Below, one piece after another: positions 1-7,144 of a DNA stretch of 27,190 nt. The notes beneath the pieces are model-generated. The model did no database searches. It was given only the letters and a program-made list of their open reading frames with translations, and had not been told where the DNA came from. Every line of letters begins with the position of its first letter. The stretch's first letter is position 1. The position numbers were made by a program, and so were the translations under genes. The stretch comes from CAZKXX01 sp964556705 (lineage in GTDB: Bacteria; Acidobacteriota; Terriglobia; UBA7540), in the NCBI GenBank assembly GCA_964556705.1, contig CAZKXX010000048.1:1-27190 (forward strand), in the 5' to 3' direction.

Positions 1-72
1 GAGTATCTCGCCCACGCGTACCAGTCGAAGGCGCAGGTACTGGCCGCGGCGCTGGAGTTCGGTTTGAGGTAG
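1..72 (+). CDS. C-terminal end of an unidentified protein (partial)
   Basis: Frame 1 is open from the first base to a TAG at 70-72 and encodes the last 23 residues of a protein, ending LAAALEFGLR. The piece is helical in character and too short to assign to a family. The next gene starts about 58 bases later on the same strand. The open frame and natural-looking C-terminus suggest a real gene entering from outside the window, but chance cannot be excluded over 72 bases. Confidence 0.4.
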   Translation, partial: EYLAHAYQSKAQVLAAALEFGLR

Positions 73-129
73 AATCTTCGGCCAAGGATGGATCCCGTGC
101 TCGCTCAAAGAACGTCGGACCGGAACGAA

Positions 130-1005
130 ATGCTTCGCTCGAATTTTCTCCGCCTCGGCGCGCTGGCCGCCGCCCTGGCGCTTTCGACCGTGACGGCGCT
201 GGCCCAGTCGCCGGTGCGCGTCGAAAAGACTTTCGACACCACGCTTTATCCCCGCATCGCCATTTCCAACCTGCGCGGCCAGGTGGTGGTGCGCGGCTGG
301 GAAAAGTCCCAGGTGCGGCTCGTCGCCCTCACACCGTCACCGAAAGTGGAAGTGGACGTGGTCCGTCAGCCGCCCACCGGCGCCGCCGACCGCCTCCAGT
401 TGACCACGCACGTTCTCGACCCGGCCCTGACCGCGACGGAGGACTTCGCCGATTACACGCTGGACGTGCCCTACGGCGCGATCGTGGAAATCCGCAACCG
501 CCAGGGCGGTGTGGACGTCGCCGGCCTGCGAGGCGACACCTGGATTGAGACGACGGCGGCGGAAATTCTCGGCAAAGACATCGCCGGGCACCTCACGGCG
601 AAATCGTTGGGCGGAGATATCCGGATTGCCGCCGCCTCGGGCCGCGTCGAAGTCGCTTCCATCACCGGCTCGATCTACATCACCTCGCCCGCCAGCGGCC
701 ACCTGCGGGCCAACACCAATTCCGGCGCCATTCGCTATCAGGGAGACTTCCTCGCCGGCGGCCAGTACGTGCTCACCACCTACAGCGGAAACATCGAAAT
801 CCTCTGCCCGGTGGATTCCTCCTTCGACCTCACCGCGAAAACGGTGAAAGGCAAGCTCGAAAACACCCTGGCCCTCACGCCGCGGCGCCAGCCCTCGACC
901 CCGATCGTCGGGACGCAAAGCCTGCTCGGCACGCATAACACCGGCAGCGCTTCGGTGGAGGTCAGTTCCTTCAGCGGCACGATTCGCGTCCGCCCGGCGC
1001 GCTGA
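130..1005 (+). CDS. Secreted DUF4097-like beta-helical protein
   Basis: A protein of 291 residues counted from the ATG at 130. It opens with a clear signal peptide (MLRSNFLRLGALAAALALS, then TALAQS as a likely cleavage site), so it is probably exported. The mature part is rich in short beta-strand repeats such as DVPYGAIVEIRNRQGGVDV, LTAKSLGGDIRIAAASGRVEV and LRANTNSGAIRYQGDF, in which G-x-[IV] steps recur about every 20 residues. This is the pattern of the DUF4097 / putative adhesin families. No catalytic motif is visible. An in-frame ATG at 88 would add 14 hydrophilic residues before the signal peptide and has AAGG only two bases upstream, so 130 (GGAAC five bases upstream) is preferred. 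The role is unknown; a surface or periplasmic structural function is inferred from the fold only. Confidence 0.8.
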   Translation: MLRSNFLRLGALAAALALSTVTALAQSPVRVEKTFDTTLYPRIAISNLRGQVVVRGWEKSQVRLVALTPSPKVEVDVVRQPPTGAADRLQLTTHVLDPALTATEDFADYTLDVPYGAIVEIRNRQGGVDVAGLRGDTWIETTAAEILGKDIAGHLTAKSLGGDIRIAAASGRVEVASITGSIYITSPASGHLRANTNSGAIRYQGDFLAGGQYVLTTYSGNIEILCPVDSSFDLTAKTVKGKLENTLALTPRRQPSTPIVGTQSLLGTHNTGSASVEVSSFSGTIRVRPAR

Positions 1006-1035
1006 AGGCTCCGCTTTCTTTTTCGCTGTCATCCC

Positions 1036-1054
1036 GGGCAGGCCCCACCTGCCC
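1036..1054. repeat. Inverted repeat GGGCAGG/CCTGCCC in intergenic space
   Basis: A perfect 7-bp stem, GGGCAGG at 1036-1042 and CCTGCCC at 1048-1054, with a 5-base loop, 30 bases after the DUF4097-like gene. There is no T-run behind it, so it is not a classical intrinsic terminator, although it could still stop or protect transcripts. Its GCAGG/CCTGC core resembles the larger inverted repeat at 5043-5090, so both may belong to one dispersed intergenic repeat family. Confidence 0.4.
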
Positions 1055-1063
1055 GCCGCGCTC

Positions 1064-1094
1064 GTTGCGGATTTCCGCCGCAACTCGTTATAAT
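1064..1094 (+). promoter_or_regulatory. Sigma-70 promoter of aroK with an overlapping inverted repeat
   Basis: A -35 box TTGCGG at 1065-1070 and a perfect TATAAT -10 box at 1089-1094 are 18 bases apart, predicting a start near 1101, about 30 bases before the aroK ATG. A 7-bp inverted repeat, GTTGCGG at 1064-1070 and CCGCAAC at 1078-1084, covers the -35 box and the spacer, which is where a repressor site would sit. The boxes are seen directly; regulation is inferred. Confidence 0.65.
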
Positions 1095-1131
1095 GGCCGC
1101 GTCGGGCTGCGCTCGCACGTAGTCCCTCAGG

Positions 1132-1644
1132 ATGAGCCGACACCGTCAAAAACTGATCTATCTGCTCGGCTTCATGGGAAGCGGCAAGTCCACGGTGGGC
1201 CATCTGCTGGCGCAGGAACTCCACTGGCCTTTCGTCGATCTCGACTCCACCATCGAAGCCGGCCAGGGCGCGACGGTGCGGGAAATTTTCGACCAGCACG
1301 GCGAGCCTTTCTTTCGCGAACTCGAGCACGCCGCGCTGGTGGAGGCCTCGCGAGCCGAGCCCGTCGTCATCGCCCTGGGCGGCGGAACGTTCGCGCAGAA
1401 GGTCAATTTCGACTTCATTCGCGAACGCGGCGGCACCACCATCTGGCTCGATTGCGGGCTGGAAGGACTCCTCGCCCGCTGCGCAGGAAAGAACGACCGC
1501 CCGCTGTTCCGCGACCCGGAAAGTTTCGGCAAACTGCTCGAGCAGCGGCTGCCCTTCTACCGAATGGCCGAGCACCGCGTGACCACCGAAGGCCGGCAGC
1601 CGCAGCAGGTGGTGGAGCAGATTCTGCGGCTCCCGCTATTCTGA
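1132..1644 (+). CDS. aroK: Shikimate kinase
   Basis: A cytoplasmic enzyme of 170 residues, the usual size for the family. It phosphorylates shikimate with ATP to give shikimate 3-phosphate, the fifth step of the chorismate pathway to aromatic amino acids. The Walker A loop GFMGSGKST is at residues 13-21, the Mg/shikimate-binding DLD at 36-38, the FRELE segment with its substrate-binding arginine at 61-65, the GGG loop (ALGGGT) at 81-86, and the lid arginine in NDRPLF near 123. The ATG at 1132 has only CAGG directly before it, a weak ribosome site, but it lies just upstream of the Walker A strand and fits family starts. The gene has its own TATAAT promoter, and the secreted protein gene that follows begins 12 bases after its stop, so the two are probably co-transcribed. 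Confidence 0.95.
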   Translation: MSRHRQKLIYLLGFMGSGKSTVGHLLAQELHWPFVDLDSTIEAGQGATVREIFDQHGEPFFRELEHAALVEASRAEPVVIALGGGTFAQKVNFDFIRERGGTTIWLDCGLEGLLARCAGKNDRPLFRDPESFGKLLEQRLPFYRMAEHRVTTEGRQPQQVVEQILRLPLF

Positions 1645-1656
1645 AGGGCGAGGAGG

Positions 1657-2388
1657 TTGGACCTGAAATCCCATCGCGTTGTTTCCCTAACGTTCGCCCT
1701 GGCGCTGCTGGCCGCTGCCGGCCTTTCAGCGAATGTCCCGCTCGCGCAGAACGCGCCGGCCGCTTCGGTCGCTGACGAAGGTTCGTTCAACGTCCTGGTG
1801 GGCGGCCAGCCCGTGGGCACGGAAAAATTCCGCATCCGCGACCAGCGCGACCGCATCGAGGCCGAGTCGCAGAGCGACCTGCGCGTCGTCCAGGACGGCC
1901 AGCGGCAGGAGTTTCAGGTAACGGCGAAGCTGACGATGGCTTCCGACCTCCGCCCGCTGACCTACTCGTGGAGCCAGAAGGGACCGTACAATTCGAAGAT
2001 CGACGCCGACTTCCGCTCTTCGCCCGCCAAGCTGCGTTACAAGACGATCTCCGGAGAAACCGACGACCGCGAATTCGAACTGCCGCAGACCACCGTCATC
2101 CTTGACGACAACGTCCTGCACCACTACCAGCTCGTCGTGGCGCTCTACCGGCGCACGGCGGGCGGCCGCCAGGCGTTCCAGGCTTTCGTGCCGCAGGGCG
2201 CGCTGCCCGGAGTCCTCATCGTCGAATCGCAGGGCAAGGAGCAGGTCGATTTCGGCAGCGGGCCGCGCCAGCTCGAGCGCCTCGCCGTCTCGACCGACTT
2301 GCTGCAGATTGAGGTGTGGGTGGACGAGCAGGGGCGCGTCCAGCGCCTGCGCGCGCCCGCCGCCAATCTGGAGGCCGTCCGCCAGTAA
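1657..2388 (+). CDS. Secreted protein of unknown function, DUF3108/DUF6134-like
   Basis: A protein of about 243 residues with an N-terminal export signal (VVSLTFALALLAAAGLSA, then a likely cleavage near PLAQNAPA). The mature region opens with GSFNVLVGGQPVGTEKFRI, alternating strands of the kind found in DUF3108/DUF6134-type periplasmic beta proteins, continues in beta-rich sequence, and ends with VWVDEQGRVQRLRA. No catalytic residues are recognisable and the family link is a resemblance only. It begins 12 bases after aroK and is probably in its operon. The start is unusual: TTG at 1657 directly abuts a perfect AGGAGG (1651-1656), leaving no spacing, whereas the in-frame CTG at 1663 is spaced 6 bases from it. 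Either non-ATG codon could be used, and both leave the signal peptide intact. Confidence 0.7.
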   Translation: MDLKSHRVVSLTFALALLAAAGLSANVPLAQNAPAASVADEGSFNVLVGGQPVGTEKFRIRDQRDRIEAESQSDLRVVQDGQRQEFQVTAKLTMASDLRPLTYSWSQKGPYNSKIDADFRSSPAKLRYKTISGETDDREFELPQTTVILDDNVLHHYQLVVALYRRTAGGRQAFQAFVPQGALPGVLIVESQGKEQVDFGSGPRQLERLAVSTDLLQIEVWVDEQGRVQRLRAPAANLEAVRQ

Positions 2389-2418
2389 ACTTCTTCCGCG
2401 CCGCCCTCCGCGCGCGGG

Positions 2419-3246
2419 TCAGAGGAGCCGCGCGCCGTACAGCGCGGGCCCCGCGCCGCCCAACTCGCGCCGCCACACCACTTCGGCCGGCATTTCCATT
2501 TCCATCGAGCCCGGCGCGTAGCCCACGGTCAGCGAAATCCGCTCGCCTTCTTTCAGCGCCAGGTTCGCGCCGAAGCAGACTCCCGTTTTCGAAACGTTTT
2601 CGGTGCGCGAGATTTCCTCGCGGCCGTCGCGCGTGCGCACGCGCACGGGAACTTTCAGCGTCAGCCGGCGCGCACGCCGGCGCTCCGCGGATGCGGCGGC
2701 GGCCTCCGGCGCGGGAAGATCCGGCGGCGACGCCGCTTCGTCCTCGCCCTCCGTAAATCCGAACCGCCAGCGCGTCGCGCGCCCGCACTCGGCGCAGTCG
2801 CGCTCCAGCGGCGAACCCCCGGCCATGCCGCGGTATTCTTCCAGCGAGAGCGGCGCCAGCTCGCGCGCGCCGCATTCCGCGCATTCCAGCAGCGCGTCCA
2901 CCGCCTCGGCGGGCGCGGACGGCTTCTTCGGAAAAACGATTCCCCAGAAATTCTCCTCCGGGTCCAGACACTCCACGCCCCACTCGCTTCCGTCGCCGAG
3001 CGATTTCTTCGCCTTTTCGACGACGCGGAAACTGGCGCGCATCCGGTTCTGAAGGTTCGTAATCGTCACCCGCGCGCCGGGGACCACGCCGTTCCGGAGC
3101 GCGACGCGCGCGCCGTGCCGGTTCAGCACCAGCGTGTGCGTCTCCTCGACGAACGCCTTCCCGTCCGCGCCCGTCCCGCGGACTTCGATGGGAATCCGCA
3201 GCAGGACGCGTTCACTGCGTCTTTGAGCCGCCGACCCGCCTTCCAT
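2419..3246 (-). CDS. Double PilZ-domain protein with a zinc-ribbon-like insert
   Basis: A protein of 275 residues. The C-terminal half carries a good PilZ signature: the RxxxR cluster in ERRRARRLTLKVPVRV (about 189-204) and the [DN]xSxxG box as NVSKTG (217-222), the residues that bind cyclic di-GMP in this family. The N-terminal part (about 9-105) looks like a second, degenerate PilZ domain: it has RRSER but LNRHGARV in place of the second box. Between them lie two CxxC pairs (C122/C125 and C151/C154) resembling a zinc ribbon, then an acidic, Pro/Ala-rich linker. No signal peptide is seen, so it is probably a cytoplasmic c-di-GMP-responsive or degenerate adaptor. It lies 81 bases downstream of the mscS-like gene on the same strand and may be co-transcribed. 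The partner and process are unknown. Confidence 0.75.
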   Translation of the reverse strand: MEGGSAAQRRSERVLLRIPIEVRGTGADGKAFVEETHTLVLNRHGARVALRNGVVPGARVTITNLQNRMRASFRVVEKAKKSLGDGSEWGVECLDPEENFWGIVFPKKPSAPAEAVDALLECAECGARELAPLSLEEYRGMAGGSPLERDCAECGRATRWRFGFTEGEDEAASPPDLPAPEAAAASAERRRARRLTLKVPVRVRTRDGREEISRTENVSKTGVCFGANLALKEGERISLTVGYAPGSMEMEMPAEVVWRRELGGAGPALYGARLL

Positions 3247-3327
3247 CTCGCCTGGTCACCTTCCCTTCCGGCAGTCTCTTTCTCCTCATCGGCCGCCCGA
3301 CGTGGGTTCGTGAGCCCCGCGAACTTC

Positions 3328-4968
3328 TCAAGCCCTCGCCGCGCCGGTCGTTTCCGCCTCCACCCGGAAGCGCGGCGACCGATATTCCTTGGAGCGATAT
3401 TCGGCGGGAATCGTTGTCTCGTTTCCGTCGCGCAGCGTCAGGTATTGCGGCGACATGATTTCAATTCCGCCTTCATTGAACGAGTCCTGAATGTTTTGGT
3501 GCAATTCCGCGTAAATAGCGGCCATCCGGTTCGGCTGGTTCGTGTAGGCGTTGAGCTGGTAGCTCACGTACCAGTCGTCGAGGCTCGTCTGAAGCACGAA
3601 CGGTTTCGGGTCCTTCAGGACGTGCGTGGTGCGCTCCGCGGCCCGGACGAGGAGTTCGTGGACCTTCCGCCACGGCGCGTCGTAGCCGATGGTGACCGTC
3701 GTATGCAAGATCAACCCCAGCTCGCGCGCCCGCGCGCTGTAGTTGGTTATTTCCTTCCCCAGGATCTGAAGGCTCGGGACGATGACTTCTTCGTTCTTGC
3801 TGGTCAGCACCTTCGTGTAGAGGAACCGCCGCTCGACCACGTCGCCCAGCGTCTCGCCCAGCTTGACGCGGTCTCCTTCGTAGTACGGCCGCATGTAGCG
3901 CAGCACGATGCCGGCGATGAGGTTCCCCACCGTCGAAGTCGAGCCGAAGGAGACCATCAGCCCCAACAGCACCGTGATGCCCTGCGCCGCCGTCGTTCCC
4001 GTCCCCGGAATCAGCGGGGCGATGAAGAACAAGGCCAGGACCACGATGACGGCCTTGACGATCGAGGCGGTGGGACGCGCCAGGTCCTGGTGCAGCCACG
4101 GCTCCAAACTGATGACGCCGCGATGCGCCTGCTCAAAAACAAACCCGATCCCGCGCAGCGCCAGCCGCGTGACCAGCACGATGACGAGGATGTAGAAAAG
4201 ATTTGGCAAATAGCCGATGACCCCGCGCACGATGGTGACCAGCGGCTCCCAAAGCCACAGGGCCACCTGACGCGCATAGCGCTCCGTGGCCGGAAACTGG
4301 CTGAACACAATCAGCAACGCACCTCCGATGACCACCGCCCAGGTGAGATAGTAGAGAGTCTTTTCCACCGTCAGGACGCCGGTGAACATGCGTTGCGGCG
4401 AGATGATTTCAAGTTCCCGGAACGTGAGCCGCGGCAGCCGTTCCCGGCGCTCTTCCATCGCGCGCTCCAGCACCTGCCGTCCCTTTCGCAGAGCCAGCAA
4501 CAGCAGGAGTGTCAGGACGAGCAGGATCGCGGTCACCAGGATGCGCTCGACGAGCGTCTCTCGCACCTGCCGGCCGCGCGCGGCGTCGAGGCCGTGCTCG
4601 ACCGCTTCCGCCCACTCTTCGGCCAACGCCTGCTGAGTTTTCCCGGCCGCCCGCGCGTCGGCTTCCGTTACCGCCACCACCGGACGCCCGCCGACCGTCA
4701 CCATCCAACCGAGATCTGTTTGCTGTACCACGGCTTGCGTTCGCGCCAGCGGCGAAGCCAGAATCTCCGCCAGTCGCCGGTTCACGATTTCCGCCCGTTC
4801 CTCCGCGCTCAGACTTCCCACGCCCGCGCGCAACTCGAAGAGAAATTCCCCGTTCACTCCAACGCGAGCGCCTGAGGGTTGCTCTTGCGTGCCCGAAGAT
4901 TTTTCCTGTGCGCCCGCGTCGCCGGACGAAAAAAGGCACAACACCACGACAAGCACCGCTCGTTTCAT
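3328..4968 (-). CDS. MscS-family mechanosensitive channel with periplasmic N-domain
   Basis: A protein of 546 residues. A signal peptide (MKRAVLVVVLCLFSSGDAGA) leads into a periplasmic domain of about 120 residues with the FELRAGVGSLSAEERAE element seen in extended MscS homologues. Five hydrophobic helices follow (about 143-166, 207-228, 258-278, 308-328 and 335-360). The last runs into the MscS pore and beta domain: GSTSTVGNLIAGIVLRYMRP, then YYEGDRVKLGETLGDVVERR and VIVPSLQILGKEITNYS, with the C-terminal alpha/beta vestibule from about 430. It should act as a tension-gated inner-membrane channel that releases solutes on osmotic downshock. The start at 4968 is chosen because it opens the signal peptide and has GGAGG 8 bases upstream; a longer frame to 5103 adds only low-complexity Arg-rich sequence. 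The ion or solute preference cannot be read from sequence. Confidence 0.88.
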   Translation of the reverse strand: MKRAVLVVVLCLFSSGDAGAQEKSSGTQEQPSGARVGVNGEFLFELRAGVGSLSAEERAEIVNRRLAEILASPLARTQAVVQQTDLGWMVTVGGRPVVAVTEADARAAGKTQQALAEEWAEAVEHGLDAARGRQVRETLVERILVTAILLVLTLLLLLALRKGRQVLERAMEERRERLPRLTFRELEIISPQRMFTGVLTVEKTLYYLTWAVVIGGALLIVFSQFPATERYARQVALWLWEPLVTIVRGVIGYLPNLFYILVIVLVTRLALRGIGFVFEQAHRGVISLEPWLHQDLARPTASIVKAVIVVLALFFIAPLIPGTGTTAAQGITVLLGLMVSFGSTSTVGNLIAGIVLRYMRPYYEGDRVKLGETLGDVVERRFLYTKVLTSKNEEVIVPSLQILGKEITNYSARARELGLILHTTVTIGYDAPWRKVHELLVRAAERTTHVLKDPKPFVLQTSLDDWYVSYQLNAYTNQPNRMAAIYAELHQNIQDSFNEGGIEIMSPQYLTLRDGNETTIPAEYRSKEYRSPRFRVEAETTGAARA

Positions 4969-5014
4969 GGCTTTGCCCTCCCCATTCTCAAGACCCTTGC
5001 CCTGCTGGAGCGCC

Positions 5015-5023
5015 ATCCTAGCA
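5015..5023 (-). promoter_or_regulatory. Possible extended -10 promoter for the mscS-like gene
   Basis: On the minus strand the sequence reads TGC-TAGGAT, an extended -10 element (TGn before a four-of-six match to TATAAT), about 47 bases upstream of the chosen ATG at 4968. No convincing -35 box is seen 16-18 bases further up. The position suits a short leader. Confidence 0.35.
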
Positions 5024-5042
5024 CGGGCACGCTCGCCGCGTC

Positions 5043-5090
5043 GGGCGGGGCTTGCCTGCCTGCAGCAGGCAGGCCCCCGCCCTCGGCGGG
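5043..5090. repeat. Large intergenic inverted repeat with two alternative hairpins
   Basis: The outer arms GGGCGGGG (5043-5050) and CCCCGCCC (5075-5082) enclose the inner arms GCCTGCCTGC (5054-5063) and GCAGGCAGGC (5065-5074). Together they form an 18-bp stem interrupted by a 3-base bulge, with a single-base centre. The right outer arm can instead pair downstream as CCCGCC (5076-5081) with GGCGGG (5085-5090), so two hairpins exclude each other. It lies upstream of the mscS-like gene, with AT-rich direct repeats of ATTCAA just beyond. It may be a REP-like dispersed element or a transcript-end structure. Confidence 0.6.
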
Positions 5091-5217
5091 CCGTTGAATT
5101 CAAAATTCAAGATGCCCGATTCAAAACCGATGTGACGTGGGTAAAGAGACCCCAAGAGTGCGCGGGGAACATGTGGGGAGGCCGGGCTGAAGTTATCGCG
5201 CGGTTAATGTCTTTTGC

Positions 5218-5246
5218 TTGACAAGGTGACGCGCTGGGGAGACAAT
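5218..5246 (+). promoter_or_regulatory. Near-consensus sigma-70 promoter
   Basis: A perfect TTGACA at 5218-5223 is followed after 17 bases by GACAAT at 5241-5246 (four of six, including the conserved A2 and final T). A transcript would start near 5253, roughly 370 bases before the Gfo/Idh/MocA start codon. The stretch between holds no convincing gene apart from a possible leader ORF at 5531, so this is either a long 5' leader or the promoter of a small RNA. Confidence 0.55.
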
Positions 5247-5530
5247 CGCTGCCCCGGGGAGCGCCGGCGATGCTCGAACACGGGGGCGGGCAGCGCGCAA
5301 TGACAACGGGTGGATACGGAAGGGCCGACGGGCAACCGCCGACCGTTTCCCTCCTCTGGCGTCGGGTGCGGGCCGCCCTGCTCCCTCTCGCCGCGCTCCC
5401 CGTTTTCCCCCGCCTCACGGTCACCGTCTGAGCTCCTCGAGAACCAGGCAAAGGAAAATTCGCTTTCGTGGGTCCGGTCGATGTGGTAATAAACGGCGCG
5501 CGGCTGCGGCCGGCGGCGGGTGGAGACATT

Positions 5531-5626
5531 ATGTCGCTTGCGCCGGCCGGGGTGAATTGCGCACTCTCAGAACTCAGCCGCACGAATCCCTCAGCAATAC
5601 ATAACGAGAGGAAGGACACATCATGA
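5531..5626 (+). CDS. Possible 31-residue leader ORF overlapping the oxidoreductase start
   Basis: The ATG at 5531 opens a 31-codon frame (it starts MSLAPAGVNCALSEL and ends ERKDTS). Its TGA (5624-5626) overlaps the ATG of the oxidoreductase gene in an ATGA junction, and GGTGGAG lies 6 bases upstream as a plausible ribosome site. The peptide is hydrophilic, has no run of one amino acid that would suggest attenuation, and belongs to no family I know. It could couple translation into the downstream gene. It is equally possible that the arrangement is chance, since the oxidoreductase has its own strong site (AGAGGAAGGA) inside this frame. Confidence 0.25.
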   Translation: MSLAPAGVNCALSELSRTNPSAIHNERKDTS

Positions 5627-6954
5627 GTGATGACATCAATCGCAGGGATTTCATGAAGCGCGCGGCGCTCAGCACGGCCGCCGTGAGCATTTCGATGGCG
5701 GGACTGAGCACCACGCGCGTGCTGGGCGCAAACGACCGCTTGCGTCTGGGCGTGATCGGCACGGGCCGCCAGGGCATCGACAACATGCAGCACTTCATCC
5801 GGCAGGGCGTGGAAGCGGCGGCGGTCTCGGACTGCTACGAGCCGAACCTTCAGAACGGATTGCGCGCCGCGGGCGGCAAGGCGAAAACCTACACCGATTT
5901 TCGCAAGCTGATTGACGACAAATCGCTCGACATCGTGATGGTGGCGACGCCCGACCACTGGCACGCGCTCCAGACGGTGATGGCCTGCCAGGCAGGCAAG
6001 GACGTTTACGCGGAGAAGCCCATCTGCGTGGCCATCGAAGAAGGAAAGAAGATGGTCGAGGCGGCGCGCAAGCACAAGCGCGTGGTGCAGGTCGGTTTGT
6101 GGCAGCGCTCGAACGCGCACTTCCAGGCGGCGGCCAAGGCCGTTCAGGACGGCGTGCTCGGCAAGGTGACCTACGTGCGCACCTGGAATTACTCGAACAT
6201 CTTCCCGGACGGCATCGGCAACGTTCCGGACGGCGATCCGCCGCCTGGGCTGGACTGGGACATGTGGCTGGGGCCGGCGCCGAAGCGGCCGTACAACTGG
6301 AACCGCTTCGGCGTGGGCGACCGCTGGTCCACGTTCCGGTATTTTTATGATTACGCCAACGGCTGGCCGGGCGACTGGGCCGTCCATCTGCTCGACATCG
6401 TCCAGTGGGCGATGAAGGTGACGGGGCCGACGGCGGTGACGGCGACGGGATCGAAATTCGTCGTCAAGGACAACGCCGATATACCGGATACGCTCGACGT
6501 GACCTACGAGTTTCCAGGGTTTGTCTGCACGTACGAGAACCGCCTCGCGAACAGCAACTCGCTCTTCGGCAAGGGCTACGGAATCGTGTTCCACGGCACC
6601 GACGCGACGATGTTCCTCGACCGCGACGGGTACGAAATCTATCCCGAGAATACGGCTTCGGCGAGGGCGAATCAAAAACTCCAGCTCGCCGAAAAGAAAG
6701 TGAAACGGACCGACGACGGGCTCGCCAACCACGTGACGAACATGCTGGAGTGCATCAAGTCGCGGCAGCGGCCGGCAAACGATATCGAGGACGGACACCA
6801 CTCGTCCACGACGGCGCTGCTGGCGAACGTGGCTCTGCTCAGCAAGCGGCGGATTGTGTGGGACCCGGCGGCGCAGAAGCTGGTTGAAGGCGGCCCGGAA
6901 GCCGAGAAGCTGCTGAGCCGCGAATACCGCGCGCCGTGGAAACTGGAAGTGTAA
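5623..6954 (+). CDS. Tat-exported Gfo/Idh/MocA family oxidoreductase
   Basis: A protein of 443 residues. The N-terminus holds a twin-arginine signal (NRRDFMKR at residues 6-13, then a hydrophobic stretch ending TTRVLGA near 36), so it is predicted to be folded with its cofactor before export. The Rossmann nucleotide loop GVIGTGRQG is at 43-51, the DHWH segment at 111-114, and the family lysine motif EKP at 131-133. The C-terminal half (about 150-443) is the alpha/beta substrate domain with an aromatic, Trp-rich surface (WNYSNIF, GLDWDMWLGP, NGWPGDWAVHLLD). These proteins act on sugars or sugar derivatives with bound NAD(P); Tat-exported members are numerous in Acidobacteria, Planctomycetes and Bacteroidetes, and some act as glycosidases. 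The substrate cannot be told from sequence. A strong ribosome site supports the ATG at 5623, and a perfect hairpin follows the stop. Confidence 0.92.
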   Translation: MSDDINRRDFMKRAALSTAAVSISMAGLSTTRVLGANDRLRLGVIGTGRQGIDNMQHFIRQGVEAAAVSDCYEPNLQNGLRAAGGKAKTYTDFRKLIDDKSLDIVMVATPDHWHALQTVMACQAGKDVYAEKPICVAIEEGKKMVEAARKHKRVVQVGLWQRSNAHFQAAAKAVQDGVLGKVTYVRTWNYSNIFPDGIGNVPDGDPPPGLDWDMWLGPAPKRPYNWNRFGVGDRWSTFRYFYDYANGWPGDWAVHLLDIVQWAMKVTGPTAVTATGSKFVVKDNADIPDTLDVTYEFPGFVCTYENRLANSNSLFGKGYGIVFHGTDATMFLDRDGYEIYPENTASARANQKLQLAEKKVKRTDDGLANHVTNMLECIKSRQRPANDIEDGHHSSTTALLANVALLSKRRIVWDPAAQKLVEGGPEAEKLLSREYRAPWKLEV

Positions 6955-6956
6955 TT

Positions 6957-6987
6957 GAAAGCTGACAGCGATCAGCTGTCAGCTTTC
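6957..6987. terminator. Perfect 12-bp hairpin after the oxidoreductase gene
   Basis: GAAAGCTGACAG (6957-6968) and CTGTCAGCTTTC (6976-6987) form a perfect 12-bp stem around a 7-base loop, two bases after the TAA. No U-tract follows, so termination may depend on Rho, or the structure may act as a 3' stabiliser. Its GCTGA units recur at 7121-7134, so it may belong to a dispersed intergenic repeat. Confidence 0.55.
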
Positions 6988-7011
6988 AGCTCTCACCGCA
7001 CAGCAGGAAGC

Positions 7012-7105
7012 GTTGGTTGTTGGTGCTGCTTACTTTGTCGGCGCTTGATGGAACTGAGCGGCACAGACTGCACGTGCGCGGACTCACGACTGCGGCTCAA
7101 CCAAC
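7012..7105. repeat. GTTGGTTG/CAACCAAC inverted repeat in the intergenic spacer
   Basis: GTTGGTTG at 7012-7019 and CAACCAAC at 7098-7105 are exact inverted copies 78 bases apart. They sit inside a second inverted pair of GCTGA-type motifs (about 6981-6991, and 7121-7134). The spacer between the two convergent genes (6955-7144) holds no ORF that looks coding. Confidence 0.35.
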
Positions 7106-7144
7106 AATCTTCTGTGCTGAGGGCTGACGGCTGAACGGTGACCG

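Noticed and set aside
2396..2417. CCGCGC/GCGCGG pairing between convergent genes at 2388 and 2419
   Set aside because: Only 6 bp with a 10-base loop in very GC-rich sequence and no U-tract; too weak to call a terminator.
3115..4875. Long plus-strand open frame of 586 codons
   Set aside because: Antisense to the MscS-type and PilZ genes; Arg/His/Gln-rich with no domain signature.
5270..5431. 53-codon ORF after the TTGACA promoter
   Set aside because: No good ribosome site, and the Pro/Arg/Leu-rich composition is typical of random high-GC frames.
5107..6801. Long minus-strand open frame of 564 codons
   Set aside because: It lies antisense to the Gfo/Idh/MocA gene and is His/Arg/Val-rich low-complexity sequence; a high-GC shadow frame.
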